In this document: one piece after another, positions 9,241 through 22,390 of the stretch
Position numbering within the stretch: position 1 is the stretch's first letter
How the letters are laid out: every line of letters starts with the position of its first letter
From: Adiantum capillus-veneris
Taxonomy: Eukaryota; Streptophyta; Polypodiopsida; Polypodiales; Pteridaceae
DNA: 64,000 bases
Assembly (NCBI GenBank): GCA_014529385.2
Contig: CM043970.1
Location: 63,842,996-63,906,995 of the forward strand
Direction of reading: 5' to 3'
Made by a program: the position numbers and the translations under genes
The notes under the pieces: model-generated
The model's database searches: none
Told to the model about the DNA's origin: nothing
The model's input: only the letters and a program-made list of their open reading frames with translations

Positions 9241-12200
9241 TAGCGAGATCTCCCTTACATAAGAGAGTATAGGTTGGACAAGTGGTGGACCTTCAAGCTA
9301 GAGCATCCATGCTACTGGACATGATAGGTAGGGAATCTAGTTGAATATTGTATGTATAATATATATGTAATAGATCTAGCTTGGACAAGTGGTGGACCTT
9401 GGAACAAAACCCCATGTAAAACATATCATGCACATTCCAAGTGGTCAAAAAAAATATCATTTAAGATATAGCCTTATAGGTTGGACAAGTGGTGGACCTT
9501 AACACCCAGATATTCTTCATATAATGACATAGAGTGGAAAACTGGTGAATCTTGAGACCAAACCATGCTACTAGCGATAATAGCTTGGACAAGTGGTGGA
9601 CCTTGAAAGTAAACCCCCCATCTACGAAATATCGTGGGTTTAAGGTATTTCGATGGAGCCTAGCATCTTGGAGACATCGTGCATCTTGCTTCTCTTCATG
9701 TTTCAATGGAGCCTATCTTGGACAAATGGTGGAGCATCCTTCTCTCCATGTTTCAATGGACCCTAGCTTGGACAAGTGGTGGACCTTTGCTTCTCTCTAT
9801 TATTCAATAGAGTTAGCTTGGACAAGTGGTGGACCTTGGAACCAAACCCCCATGTAAAACCTATCATGGTCACTCCAAGTGGTGAGAAAGAATAACCTTT
9901 AAGATATAGCCTTATAGGTTGGACAAGTGGTGGACCTTAACACCCTAATATTCTTAATATAATGACATAGAGTGAAAAAGTGGTGAATCTTGAGACAAAA
10001 CCACTCATGCTACTAGCACTAATAGCTTGGACAAGTGGTGGACCTTGAACGTAAACCCCCATGTTTCAATAGAGTTAGCTTCGACAAATGGTGGAGCATC
10101 CTTCTCTCCATGTTTCAATGGAGCCTAGCTTAGACAAGTGGTGGACCTTTGTTTCTCTCTATGTTTCAATAGAGTTAGCTTGGACAAGTGGTGGACCTTG
10201 GAACCAAAGCCCCATGTAAAACCTATCATGGTCACTCCAAGTGGTAATAAAGAATAACCTTTAAGATGTAGCCTTATAGGTTGGACAAGTGGTGGACCTT
10301 AACACGCGCATATTCTTAATATAATGACATAGAGTGGAAAAATGGTGAATCTTGAGACAAAACCACTCAGGCTACTAGTGATAATAGCTTGGACAAGTGG
10401 TGGACCTTGAATGTAAACCCCTCATCTACGACATATCGTGGGTTTAATGTTTTTCGATGGAGCCTAGCATCTTGGAGACATGGTGCACCTTGCTTCTCCT
10501 CATGTTTCAATGGAGCCTACCTTGGACAAATGGTGGAGCATCCTTCTCTCCATGTTTCAATGGACCCTAGCTTAGACAAGGGGTGGACCTTTGCTTCTCT
10601 CTATGTTTCAATAGAGTTAGCTTGGACAAGTGGTGGACCTTGGAACCAAACCCCCATGTAAAACCTATCATGGTCACTCCAAGTGGTAAGAAAGAATAAC
10701 CTTTAAGATATAGCCTTATAGGTTGGACAAGTGGTGGACCTTAACACCCACATATTCTTAATAAAAGTGGTGAATCTTGAGACCAAACCACTCAGGCTAC
10801 TAGCAATAATAGCTTGGACAAGTGGTGGACCTTGAATGTAAACCCCTCATCTACGAAATATCGTGGGTTTAATGTATTTCGATGGAGCCTAGCATCTTGG
10901 AGACATGGTGCAGCTTGCTTCTCGTCATGTTTCAATGGAGCCTATCTTGGACAAATGGTGGAGCATCCTTCTCTCCATGTTTCAATGGACCCTAGCTTGG
11001 ACAAGTGGTGGACCTTTGTTTCTCTCTATGTTTCAATAGAGTTAGCTTGGACAAGTGGTGGACCTTGGAAACCAAACCCCCATGTAAAACCTATCATGGT
11101 CACTCCAAGTGGTAATAAAGAATAACCTTTAAGATGTAGCCTTATAGGTTGGACAAGTGGTGGACCTTAACACGCGCATATTCTTAATATAATGACATAG
11201 AGTGGAAAAGTGGTGAATCTTGAGACCAAACCACTCAGGCTACTACAATAATAGCTTGGACAAGTGTTGGACCTTGAATGTAAACCCCTCATCTACGACA
11301 TATCGTGGGTTTAATGTTTTTCGATGGAGCCTAGCATCTTGGAGACATGGTGCACCTTGCTTCTCCTCATGTTTCAATGGAGCCTACCTTGGACAAATGG
11401 TGGAGCATCCTTCTCTCCATGTTTCAATGGACCCTAGCTTAGACAAGGGGTGGACCTTTGCTTCTCTCTATGTTTCAATAGAGTTAGCTTGGACAAGTGG
11501 TGGACCTTGGAACCCAACCCCCATGTAAAACCTATCATGGTCACTCCAAGTAGTAAGAAAGAATAACCTTTAAGATGTAGCCTTATAGGTTGGACAAGTG
11601 GTGGACCTTAACACCCACATATATTCTGAATAAAAGTGGTGAATCTTGAGACCAAACCACTCAGGCTACTAGCAATAATAGTTTGGACAAGTGGTGGACC
11701 TTGAATGTAAACCTCATCTACGAAATATCGTGGGTTTAATGTATTTCGATGGAGCCTAGCATCTTGGAGACATGGTGCAGCTTGCTTCTCGTCATGTTTC
11801 AATGGAGCCTATCTTGGACAAATGGTGGAGCATCCTTCTCTCCATGTTTCAATGGACCCTAGCTTGGACAAGTGGTGGACCTTTGTTTCTCTCTATGTTT
11901 CAATAGAGTTAGCTTGGACAAGTGGTGGACCTTGGAACCAAACCCCATGTAAAACCTATCATGGTCACTCCAAGTGGTAATAAAGAATAACCTTTAAGAT
12001 GTAGCCTTATAGGTTGGACAAGTGGTGGACCTTAACAGGCATATATCTTAATATAATGACATAGAGTGGAAAAAGTGGTGAATCTTGAGACCAAACCACT
12101 CAGGCTACTACCAATAATAGCTTGGACAAGTGTTGGACCTTGAATGTAAACCCCTCATCTACGACATATCGTGGTTTAATGTTTTTCGATGGAGCCTAGC

Positions 12201-15200
12201 ATCTTGGAGACATGGTGCACCTTGCTTCTCCTCATGTTTCAATGGAGCCTACCTGGACAAATGGTGGAGCATCCTTCTCTCCATGTTTCAATGGACCCTA
12301 GCTTGGACAAGGGTGGACCTTTGCTTCTCTCTATGTTTCAATAGAGTTAGCTTGGACAAGTGGTGGACCTTGGAACCAAACCCCATGTAAAACCTATCAT
12401 GGTCACTCCAAGTAGTAAGAAAGAATAACCTTTAGATGTAGTAGCCTTATAGGTTGGACAAGTGGTGGACCTTAAAACCCACATATTCTTAATAAAAGTG
12501 GTGAATCTTGAGGACCAAACCACTCAGGCTACTAGCATAATAGCTTGGACAAGTGGTTGGACCTTGAATGTAAACCCCTCATCTACGAAATATCGTGGGT
12601 TTAATGTTTTTCGATGGAGCCTAGCATCTTGGAGACATGGTGCAGCTTGCTTCTCAATGTTTCAATGGAGCCTATCTTGGACAAATGTGGAGCATCTTCT
12701 CTCCATGTTTCAATGGACCCTAGCTTGGACAAGTGGTGGACCTTTGCTTCTCTCTATGTTTCAATAGAGTTAGTTGCTTTGGACGACAAGTGGTGACCTT
12801 GGAACCAAACCCCATGTAAAAACCTATCATGGTCACTCCAAGTGGTAAAAAGAATAACCTTTAAGATGTAGCCTTATAGGTTGGACAAGTGGTGGACCTT
12901 AACACGCGCATATTCTTATATAATGACATAGAGTGGAAAAGTGGTGAATCTTGAGACCAAACCACTCAGCTACTAGCAATAATAGCTTGGACAAGTGTTG
13001 GACCTTGAATGTAAACCCCTCATCTACGAAATATCGTGGGTTTAATGTTTTCATGGAGCCTAGCATCTTGGAGACATGGTGCACTTGCTCTCCTCATGTT
13101 TCAATGGACCTACCTTGGACAAATGGTGGAGCATCCTTCTCTCCATGTTTCAATGGACCCTAGCTTAGACAAGGGGTGGACCTTTGCTTCTCTCTATGTT
13201 TCAATAGAGTTAGCTTGGACAAGTGGTGGACCTTGGAACCAAACCCCCATGTAAAACCTATCATGGTCACTCCAAGTAGTAAGAAAGAATAACCTTAAGA
13301 TGTAGCCTTATAGGTTGGACAAGTGGTGGACCTTAACACCCACATATTCTTAATAAAAGTGGTGAATCTTGAGACCAAACCACTCAGGCTACTAGCAATA
13401 ATAGCTTGGACAAGTGGTGGACCTTGAATGTAAACCCTCATCTACGAAATATCGTGGGTTTAATGTATTTCGATGGAGCCTAGCATCTTGGAGACATGGT
13501 GCAGCTTGCTTCTCGTCATGTTTCAATGGAGCCTATCTTGGACAAATGGTGGAGCATCCTTCTCTCCATGTTTCAATGGACCCTAGCTTGGACAAGTGTG
13601 GACCTTTGTTTCTCTCTATGTTTCAATAGAGTTAGCTTGGACAAGTGGTGGACCTTGAACCAAACCCCCATGTAAAACCTATCATGGTCACTCCAAGTGG
13701 TATAAAGAATAACCTTTAAGATGTAGCCTTATAGGTTGGACAAGTGGTGGACCTTAACACGCGCATATTCTTAATATAATGACATAGAGTGGAAAAAGTG
13801 GTGAATCTTGAGACCAAACCACTCAGGCTACTACCATAATAGCTTGGACAAGTTTGGACCTTGAATGTAAACCCCTCATCTACGACATATCGTGGGTTTA
13901 ATGTTTTTCGATGGAGCCTAGCATCTTGGAGACATGGTGCACTTGATTCTCCTCATGTTTCAATGGAGCCTACCTTGGACAAATGGTGGAGCATCCTTCT
14001 CTCCATGTTTCAATGGACCCTAGCTTAGACAAGGGTGGACCTTTGCTTCTCTCTATGTTTCAATAGAGTTAGCTTGGACAAGTGGTGGACCTTGGAACCA
14101 AACCCCATGTTAAAACCTATCATGGTCACTCCAAGTGGTAAGAAAGAATAACCTTTAAGATGTAGCCTTATAGGTTGGACAAGTGGTGGACCTTAACACC
14201 CACATATTCTTAAGTAAGTGGTGAATCTTGAGACCAAACCACTCAGGCTACTAGCAATAATAGCTTGGACAAGTGGTGGACCTTGAATGTAAACCCCTCA
14301 TCTACGAAATATCGTGGGTTTAATGTATTTCGATGGAGCCTAGCATCTTGGAGACATGGTGCAGCTTGCTTCTCGTCATGTTTCAATGGAGCCTATCTTG
14401 GACAAATGGTGGAGCATCCTTCTCTCCATGTTTCAATGGACCCTAGCTTGGACAAGGGGTGGACCTTTGCTTCTCTCTATGTTTCAATAGAGTTAGCTTG
14501 GACAAGTGGTGGACCTTGGAACCAAACCCCCATGTAAAACCTATCATGGTCACTCCAAGTGGTAAGAAAGAATAACCTTTAAGATGTAGCCTTATAGGTT
14601 GGACAAGTGGTGGACCTTAACACCCGCATATTCTTAATATAATGACATAGAGTGAAAAGTGGTGAATCTTGAGACCAAACCACTCAGGCTACTAGCAATA
14701 ATAGCTTGGACAAGTGGTGGACCTTGAATGTAAACCCCTCATCTACGAAATAGTGGGTTTAATGTTTTCGATGGAGCCTAGCATCTTGGAGACATGGTGC
14801 AGCTTGCTTCTCCTCATGTTTCAATGGAGCCTATCTTGGACAAATGGTGGAGCATCCTTCTCTCCATGTTTCAATGGACCCTAGCTTGGACAAGGGGTGG
14901 ACCTTTGCTTCTCTCTATGTTTCAATAGAGTTAGCTTGGACAAGTGGTGGACCTTGGAACCAAACCCCCATGTAAAACCTATCATGGTCACTCCAAGTAG
15001 TAATAAAGAATAACCTTTAAGATGTAGCCTTATAGGTTGGACAAGTGGTGGACCTTAACACCGCATATTCTTAATATAATGACATAGAGTGGAAAAGTGG
15101 TGAATCTTGAGACCAAACCACTCAGGCTACTACCAATAATAGCTTGGACAAGTGTTGGACCTTGAATGTAAACCCCTCATCTACGACATATCGTGGGTTT

Positions 15201-18200
15201 AATGTTTTCGATGGAGCCTAGCATCTTGGAGACATGGTGCACCTTGCTTCTCCTCATGTTTCAATGGAGCCTACCTTGGACAAATGGTGGAGCATCCTTC
15301 TCTCCATGTTTCAATGGACCCTAGCTTGGACAAGGGGTGGACCTTTGCTTCTCTCTATGTTTCAATAGAGTTAGCTTGGACAAGTGGTGGACCTTGGAAC
15401 CAAACCCCCATGTAAAACCTATCATGGTCACTCCAAGTAGTAAGAAAGAATAACCTTTAAGATGTAGCCTTATAGGTTGGACAAGTGGTGGACCTTAACA
15501 CCCACATATTCTTAATAAAAGTGGTGAATCTTGAGACCAAACCACTCAGGCTACTAGCAATAATAGCTTGGACAAGTGGTGGACCTTGAATGTAAACCCC
15601 TCATCTACGAAATATCGTGGGTTTAATGTATTTCGATGGAGCCTAGCATCTTGGAGACATGGTGCACCTTGCTTCTCCTCATGTTTCAATGGAGCCTATC
15701 TTGGACAAATGGTGGAGCATCCTTCTCTCCATGTTTCAATGGACCCTAGCTTGGACAAGTGGTGGACCTTTGTTCTCTCTATGTTTCAATAGAGTTAGCT
15801 TGGACAAGTGGTGGACCTTAACACCCATTCTTAATATAATGACATAGAGTGGAAAAGTGGTGAATCTTGAGACCAAACCACTCAGGCTACTAGCGATAAT
15901 AGGCTTGGACAAGTGTTGGACCTTGAATGTAAACCCCTCATGTACGAATAATCGTGGGTTTAAGGTATTTCGATGGATCCTAGCATCTTGGAGACATGGT
16001 GCAGCTTGCTTCTCTTCATGTTTCAATGGAGTCTATCTTGGACAAATGGTGGAGCATCCTTCTCTCCATGTTTCAATGGACCCTAGCTTAGACAAGTGGT
16101 GGACCTTTGCTTCTCTCTATGTTTCAATAGAGTTAGCTTGGACAAGTGGTGGACCTTGGAACCAAACCCCCATGTAAAACCTTTCATGGTCACTCCAAGT
16201 GGTCAGAAAGAATAACCATTAAGATATAGCCTTATAGGTTGGACAAGTGGTGGACCTTAATACCCAAATATTCTTAATATAATGACACAGAGTGAAAAAG
16301 TGGTGAATCTTGAGACCAAACCCCTCATGCTACTAGCGTTAATAGGTTGGACAACTGGTGGACCTTGAATGTAAACCTTCCATGTTTCAATAGAGTTAGC
16401 TTCGACAAATGGTGGAGCATCCTTCTCTCCATGTTTCAATGGAGCCTAGCTTGGACAAGTGGTGGACCTTTTGCTTCTCTCTATGAGAAAATAAAGTTAG
16501 CTTGGATAAGTGGTGGACCTTGGAACCAAACCCCTATGTAAAACATATCATGGACATTTCAAGTGGTGAGAAAGAATACCCTTTAAGATATACCCTTATA
16601 GGTTGGACAAGTGGTCGACCTTAACACCTAGATCTTCTTTATATAATGACATAGAGTGGAAAAGTGGTGAATCTTGAGACCAAACCACTCATGCTACTAG
16701 GATAATAGCTTGGAAAAGTGACTGACCTTGACGTTAAACCCCACATGTAAACAATATCGTGGGTTTAAGGTATTTCAATGGATCCTAGAATCTTGGAGAC
16801 ATGGTGCAACTTGCTTCTTTTCATGTTTCAATGAAGCCTATCTTCCACCAATGGGGGATCATCCTTCTCTAAATGTCTCAGTGGAGCCTAGCTTGGACAA
16901 GTGGTGGACCTTTGCTTCTCTCTATGTTTCCATAGAGTTAGCTTGGACAAGTGGTGGACCTTGAAACCAAACCCCCATGTAAAACATATCATGGTCATTC
17001 CAAGTGGTGAGAAATAATACCCTTTAAGATCTAGCCTTATAGGTTGGACAAGTGGTCGACCTTAAAACCTAGATCTTCATAATATAACGACATAGAGTGG
17101 AAAAGTGGTAAATCTTGAGACCAAACCACTCATGCTACTAAGAATAATAGCTTGGACAAGTGGTGGACCTTGAATGTAAACCCCCATGTACAAAATATCA
17201 TGGGTTTAAGGTATTTCAATGGAGCCTAGCATCTTGGAGACATGGTGCAGATTGCTTCCTTCATGTTTCAATGGAGCCTATCTTGGACAAATGGTGGAGC
17301 ATCCTTCTCTCCATGTTTCAATGGAGCCTAGCTTGGACAAGTGGTGGACCTTTGCTTCTCTCTATGTTTCAATAGAGTTAGCTTGGACAAGTGGTGGGCC
17401 TTGGAACCAAACTCCCATGTAAAACCTATCTTGGTAACTCCAGAAAGAATAAAGTTTAAGATATAGCCTTATAGGTTGGACAAGTGGTGGACCTTAGCAC
17501 CCAGATATTCTTAATAGAATGACATAGAGTGGAAAAATGGTGAATCTTGAGACCAAACCACTCATGCTACTAGAGATAATAGGTTGGACAAGTGGTGGAC
17601 CTTGAATGTAAACCCCCCATGTACAAAATATCATGGGTTTGAGGTATTTCAATGGAGCCTAGCATCTTGGAGACATGGTGTAGCTTGCTTCTCTTCATGT
17701 TTCAATGGAGCGTATCTTGGACAAATGGTGGAGCATCCTTCTCTCCATGTTTCAATGGACCCTAGCTTGGACAAGTGGTGGACCTTTGATTCTCTCTATG
17801 TTTCAATAGAGTTAGCTTGGACAAGTGCTGGACCTTGAAACAAAACCCCCATGTAAAACCTATGCTGGTCACTCCAAGTGGTGAGAAAGAATAACCCTTA
17901 AGATATAGCCTTATAGGTTGGACAAGTGGTGGACCTTAACACCCAAATATTCTTAATATAATGACATAGAGTGAAAAAGTGGTGAATCTTGAGACCAAAC
18001 CACTCATGCTACTAGCGTTAATAGGTTGGACAAGTGGTGGACCTTGAATGTAAACCCCCCATGTTTCAATAGAGTTAGCTTCGACAAATGGTAGAGGATC
18101 CTTCTCTCCATGTTTCAATGGAGCCTAGCTTGGACAAGTGGTGGACCTTTGTTTCTCTCTATGTTTCAATAGAGTTAGCTTGGACAAGTGGTGGACCTTG

Positions 18201-19640
18201 GAGCCAAACCCCCATGTAAAACATATCATGGACATTTCAAGTGGTGAGAAAGAATACCCTTTAAGATATACCCTTATAGGTTGGACAAGTGGTCGACCTT
18301 AACACCCAGATCTTCTTAACGTAATGACATAGAGTGGAAAAGTGGTGAATCTTGAGACCAAACCACTCATGCTACTAGAGATAATAGGTTGGACAAGTGG
18401 TGGACCTTGAATGTAAACTCCCCATGTACAAAATATCGTGGGTTTAAGGTATTTCAATGGATCTTAGCATCTTGGAGACATGGTGCAGCTTGCTTCTCTT
18501 CATGTTTCAATGGAGCCTATCTTGGACAAATGGTGGAGCATCCTTCTCTCCATGTTTCAATGGACCCTAGCTTAGACAAGTGGTGGACCTTTGCTTCTCT
18601 CTATGTTTCAATAGAGTTAGCTTGGACAAGTGGTGGAACTTGGAACCAAACCCCCATGTAAAACCTATCATGGTCATTCCAAGTGGTGAGAAAGAATACC
18701 CTTTAAGATATAGCCTTATAGGTTGGACAAGTGGTGGACCTTAACACCCAGATCTTCTTAATATAATGACATAGAGTGGAAAAGTGGTGAATCTTGACAT
18801 CAAACCACTCATGCTACTAGTGATAATAGGTTGGACAAGTGGTGGACCTTGAATGTAAACCCCCCATGTACGAAATATCATGGGTTTAAGATATTTCAAT
18901 GGAGCCTAGCATTTTGGAGACATGGTGCAGCTTGCTTCTCTTCATGTTTCAATCAAACCTGGCTTGGACAAATGGTGGAGCATCCTTCTCTCCATGTTTC
19001 AATGGAGCCTAGCTTGGACAAGTGGTGGACCTTTGATTCTCTCTATGTTTCAATAGAGTTAGCTTGGACAAGTGGTGGACCTTGGAACCATACCCCTATG
19101 TAAAACCCATCATGTGCATTCCAAGTGGTGGTAAATAATACCATTTAAGATATAGCCTTATAGGTTGGACAAGTGGTGGACCTTAACACCCAGATCTTCT
19201 TAATATAATGACATAGAGTGGAAAAGTGGTGAATCTTGAGACCAAACCACTCATGCTACTAGGGATAATAGGTTGGACAAGTGGTGGACCTTGAATTTAA
19301 ACCCCACATATACAAAATATCATGGGTTTAAGGTATTTCAATGGAGCCTAGCATCTCAAAGACATGGTGCATCTTGCTTCTCTTCATGTTTCAATGGAGC
19401 CTATTTTGGACAAATGGTGGAGCATCCTTCTCTCCATGTTTCAATGGACCCTAGATTGGACAAGTGGTGGACCTTTGCTTCTCTCTATGTTTCAATATAG
19501 TTAGCCTATATTAGACAATTAGTAGACCTCGAATCTCTCCATGTTGTCTAGAGCTGAGCTTGGACAAGTGGTGGACCTTACTTCTCCCTTCCCTTAGTTT
19601 ACTAGCTTAAATGATCACTATGTATACTTGCTTAGATCTA
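9241..19640 (+). repeat. Main forward array: about 24 units of roughly 430 bp built on an 18-bp motif
   Basis: Each unit carries about five copies of TTGGACAAGTGGTGGACC or close variants, separated by unit-specific text such as CATGTTTCAATGGAGCC and GAATCTTGAGACCAAACC. The landmark GGACAAGTGGTGGACCTTAACAC occurs at 24 sites from about 9481 to 19169. Most spacings are 421-445 bp, with shorter ones of about 362-371 and one of 324. From 10724 to 15039, alternating 441- and 425-bp units form a dimer of 860-868 bp repeated five times, showing recent higher-order amplification. Repeated small open frames of 60-106 residues (MDKWWTLNVNP...) are by-products of the repeat. Confidence 0.93.
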
Positions 19641-19737
19641 GCTTGAACAAGTGGTGGAACTTGTATTCACACAAACTTAATCCATTACAAAAAAGTATAT
19701 GTTAAAATAACATTTGGTTTTTTTTGTTTCAGGAAAG

Positions 19738-22390
19738 ATGGCTCCAAAAAAACAGGTTGCAAGGGTTGCTGTCTCAGTTGACTATACTTGCAATGATCTT
19801 AGGAAATGGTATTTGGACATACATGGTATAGAGGGTGCACAATTTCATAAGGTGCATCTATTTATTGCCAAAAAGGAGAATGACAGCTTGTTTGAAGATG
19901 TTGGACAAGTTGTGGAAGCATCTGTCTCTGTAGTTGATAGTCATCCAGAGGTGGAATGCATTGACATTCTAGTTCCAATGAATCTAGAATTTCAACTATC
20001 TCCAGGAGCATATGCATTGGAGCGCATGTCTAGAAACAAAGAAGAGACAATGTTTTCTCGAGGATGGAAGTTTGCAGAATCAAATCCAAATATCACAGCA
20101 GATCAACTTCAAAGCTCCATCATTGCCACACTACAACGAAAAAAGGTGAAAGCTTCACGACCACCATCCACAAAGAAGCAAGCAAAAGTGCAGAAAGTAG
20201 AAGCTAAGCGAACTAGTTCCATTTTGGATGTAGACAAGGCATCTTTGGCATCCTCATCAACAGAGGGTTCAATGTCAAAGATGAGAATTGTGGATCCAGA
20301 TGTTTTAGAAGCTGAGGCCATGAAAGGACAAGAAAAAGATACAGGTGGAATGAATAAGTACATAAATTATTTTCCTTTCCAATATAGGGAATTTGATATC
20401 CCTATTCAAAATTGTTGGCTTGCTCCTGATCACTATAATGCACGTATTATGGATAAAAAACACGCTGAAAGTGTGTTATTTGGATTTTCACGGAGTACGA
20501 CCAAGCCTGCAGCATGTGCATATTTGATGCCTGTTCGAAATGCAAAATCAAAGAAGGGGACTCCTTTGGCAGTAGAAGAGGTAGAGGAGCAAAAAATTAA
20601 AGATTATCATTATTGGATTCTTGATGGGCAGCATTCAATCTATGCTGCAAAAGTTTTGCTTCACAATGAACAAAACAACAAAGAGATCTTTGAAAGACTG
20701 ATTAGCGTGTATAAATTTAGAAAGGCTCGCATTGTTGTGAATGCTCCTCCATTTGTTGCAACTGCTATATCTGCCATTGCAAATGAGGAGGCTCAGGCAT
20801 TGTATGTCAAGCAACCTTACAGCCAAATATTGAGACATTTACGGAGTCAATGGATCTTCTCAGGACGACCACCAAAGGCAGCAAGTGGAATTGCAGAGGG
20901 ACATGCATCTCGTGCCGGATGGGATGTAAGTTATTTTCTTTGTCTTTTTGATAGTGTTTAATTAACAAATCTTGCTCAATAGTTTAATTATTTCTCTATT
21001 TCTTTTTAGGCTTTTCTTCGATTGGCAAGAATGAGTGCAGCAGCAAGTTGGATTGCTAAACAGGCACACATGGTCACGTACTCTGATTTAGTTTATGATT
21101 GCTGGATAGAAATCATTGAAAATCTAGAAGAGGAGAATAAGAAACCCCCAACAACTGTATTTAGATACCTTTGTGGCCTTGAGGAATCAGAGGTAAAGAC
21201 TATTCAAGAAGAGATTAGAGATGAGAAGATTTTACTGTCAAAGAGTGCAAAGGATGGTGATGCAACTGACATGTATGATCGAATCAAGCAGTTGAAGCAA
21301 GACAAATTGATTCAAGATGCACTTCTTGAAGGCTTCAACAATTTGAATGAGTCTTCACCATGTAAAGACTGGGAGGAGGTGGTCAAAATGTATAACATCA
21401 ATGATGTTGTTTATAAAACAATTTTAATGCTATGCGAGGAATGGATCAGATCTAGTTTGACGCGTGGAACAAAGAAAATGGCTTTTCCAGATGGAGCAAT
21501 AAAATACATGCAATGGGCAATTCACCTTCAAAAGGAGAAAACTGAGCCTAGAGATTTGCCATGGTCAATCTATGTGGTGAGCCTACAAATGGAAGGCAAT
21601 CTCTACTTGATGCGCCACTTCAATAATAAAGTGCCTATTGGCTTATGTGTTTTAGATATGACAAAAAACGTTGGAGGCAATTTGAAGTGGAGTGAGGAGA
21701 CATTTAACAATGCTTTGGATGGGATCTTGGCTATTGCTGGAGGGTCAACAGATCCTGGATTTGTCTTTCTTGCATTTGTGGATTTCACTAACTTCACAAA
21801 ATTGCAATGTGCCTTTCACGCCATGGGAGATAATCTGAGCTACCATTGTTGTGGTGCATTGCATCACTTTCCATCAGCTCCTTGCAAAGGAGCAATTCAA
21901 TTCCTAACAGTTATTGCCTTCTTGGGACAAGGCAATGCATTTGAAGACCTGAGAAGAAGATCAGAGGAACATCCCATGCCAATTGATTGTTCTCTTCTTC
22001 AAGTAGCAGATAACGATATGTCAGATTTGCAATATTTGGAGGCCAAAAAAAGAGCTTTGGTCAAGCACTACATTCGTACATATTGTTTTGAAGACCGCAA
22101 GCTTGTTGATGTTTTTGGTGATGGCTCCTTGGTTGCACAAGAAGGAATACAACAGAAAAAAGAAGTTATCTGCTTAATTGATAGTGTGGAGGAGGCAAAA
22201 AGCGTGGAGACCATGCTGCTAGACTTTGTTAAGTCTCATGAAGATATAGAAAAATGGGCTGGACTTCAACAATCCACTTCGCAATCAGGCGACATTGTGC
22301 CTGTTACAGAGGAGTGCTCTCCACAAAGAGAAGAAGAACAACAACAACACCATCCTCTGTCAATGGAGGACTTTTTGGAAATGGAGACAC
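19738..22390 (+). CDS. ParB/DGQHR-like N-terminal part of the ParB-SET protein (exons 1 and 2)
   Basis: Exon 1 is 19738-20925 and exon 2 is 21010-22390. They are joined in frame across an 84-bp intron (GTAAGT...TTTTTAG). The ATG at 19738 lies 5 nt after an acceptor (TTTTGTTTCAG, AG at 19731-19732), so a 5' exon exists upstream. The region encodes residues 1-857. Residues about 135-165 are Lys/Arg-rich and may be a nuclear signal. At 296-299 stands DGQH inside WILDGQHSIYAAKVLL, the signature of ParB/Srx-fold DGQHR proteins, which include nucleic-acid-binding and NTP-using enzymes. The downstream 450 residues match no family I can name. Exon 2 ends ACAC|GTATGT, phase 1. Read through, the frame stops at 22401 (RMF-stop). 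Substrate and function are unknown; a DNA-binding role fits the element. Confidence 0.75.
20926..21009 (+). other. Intron 1 of the ParB-SET gene (84 bp)
   Basis: Donor GAT|GTAAGTTA and acceptor TTTCTTTTTAG|GCT. Removal joins GGATGGGAT to GCTTTTCTTCGA without changing frame, and both sides are long open frames. Confidence 0.88.

Noticed and set aside
9552-19500. Repeated open frames of 60-106 residues (MDKWWTLNVNP..., SLDKWWTFASLYVSIELAWTSGG) in nearly every array unit
   Set aside because: They are the array unit read in one frame. Single-base indels break them at random, the opposite strand has similar frames, and no start context, codon bias or family similarity supports coding.
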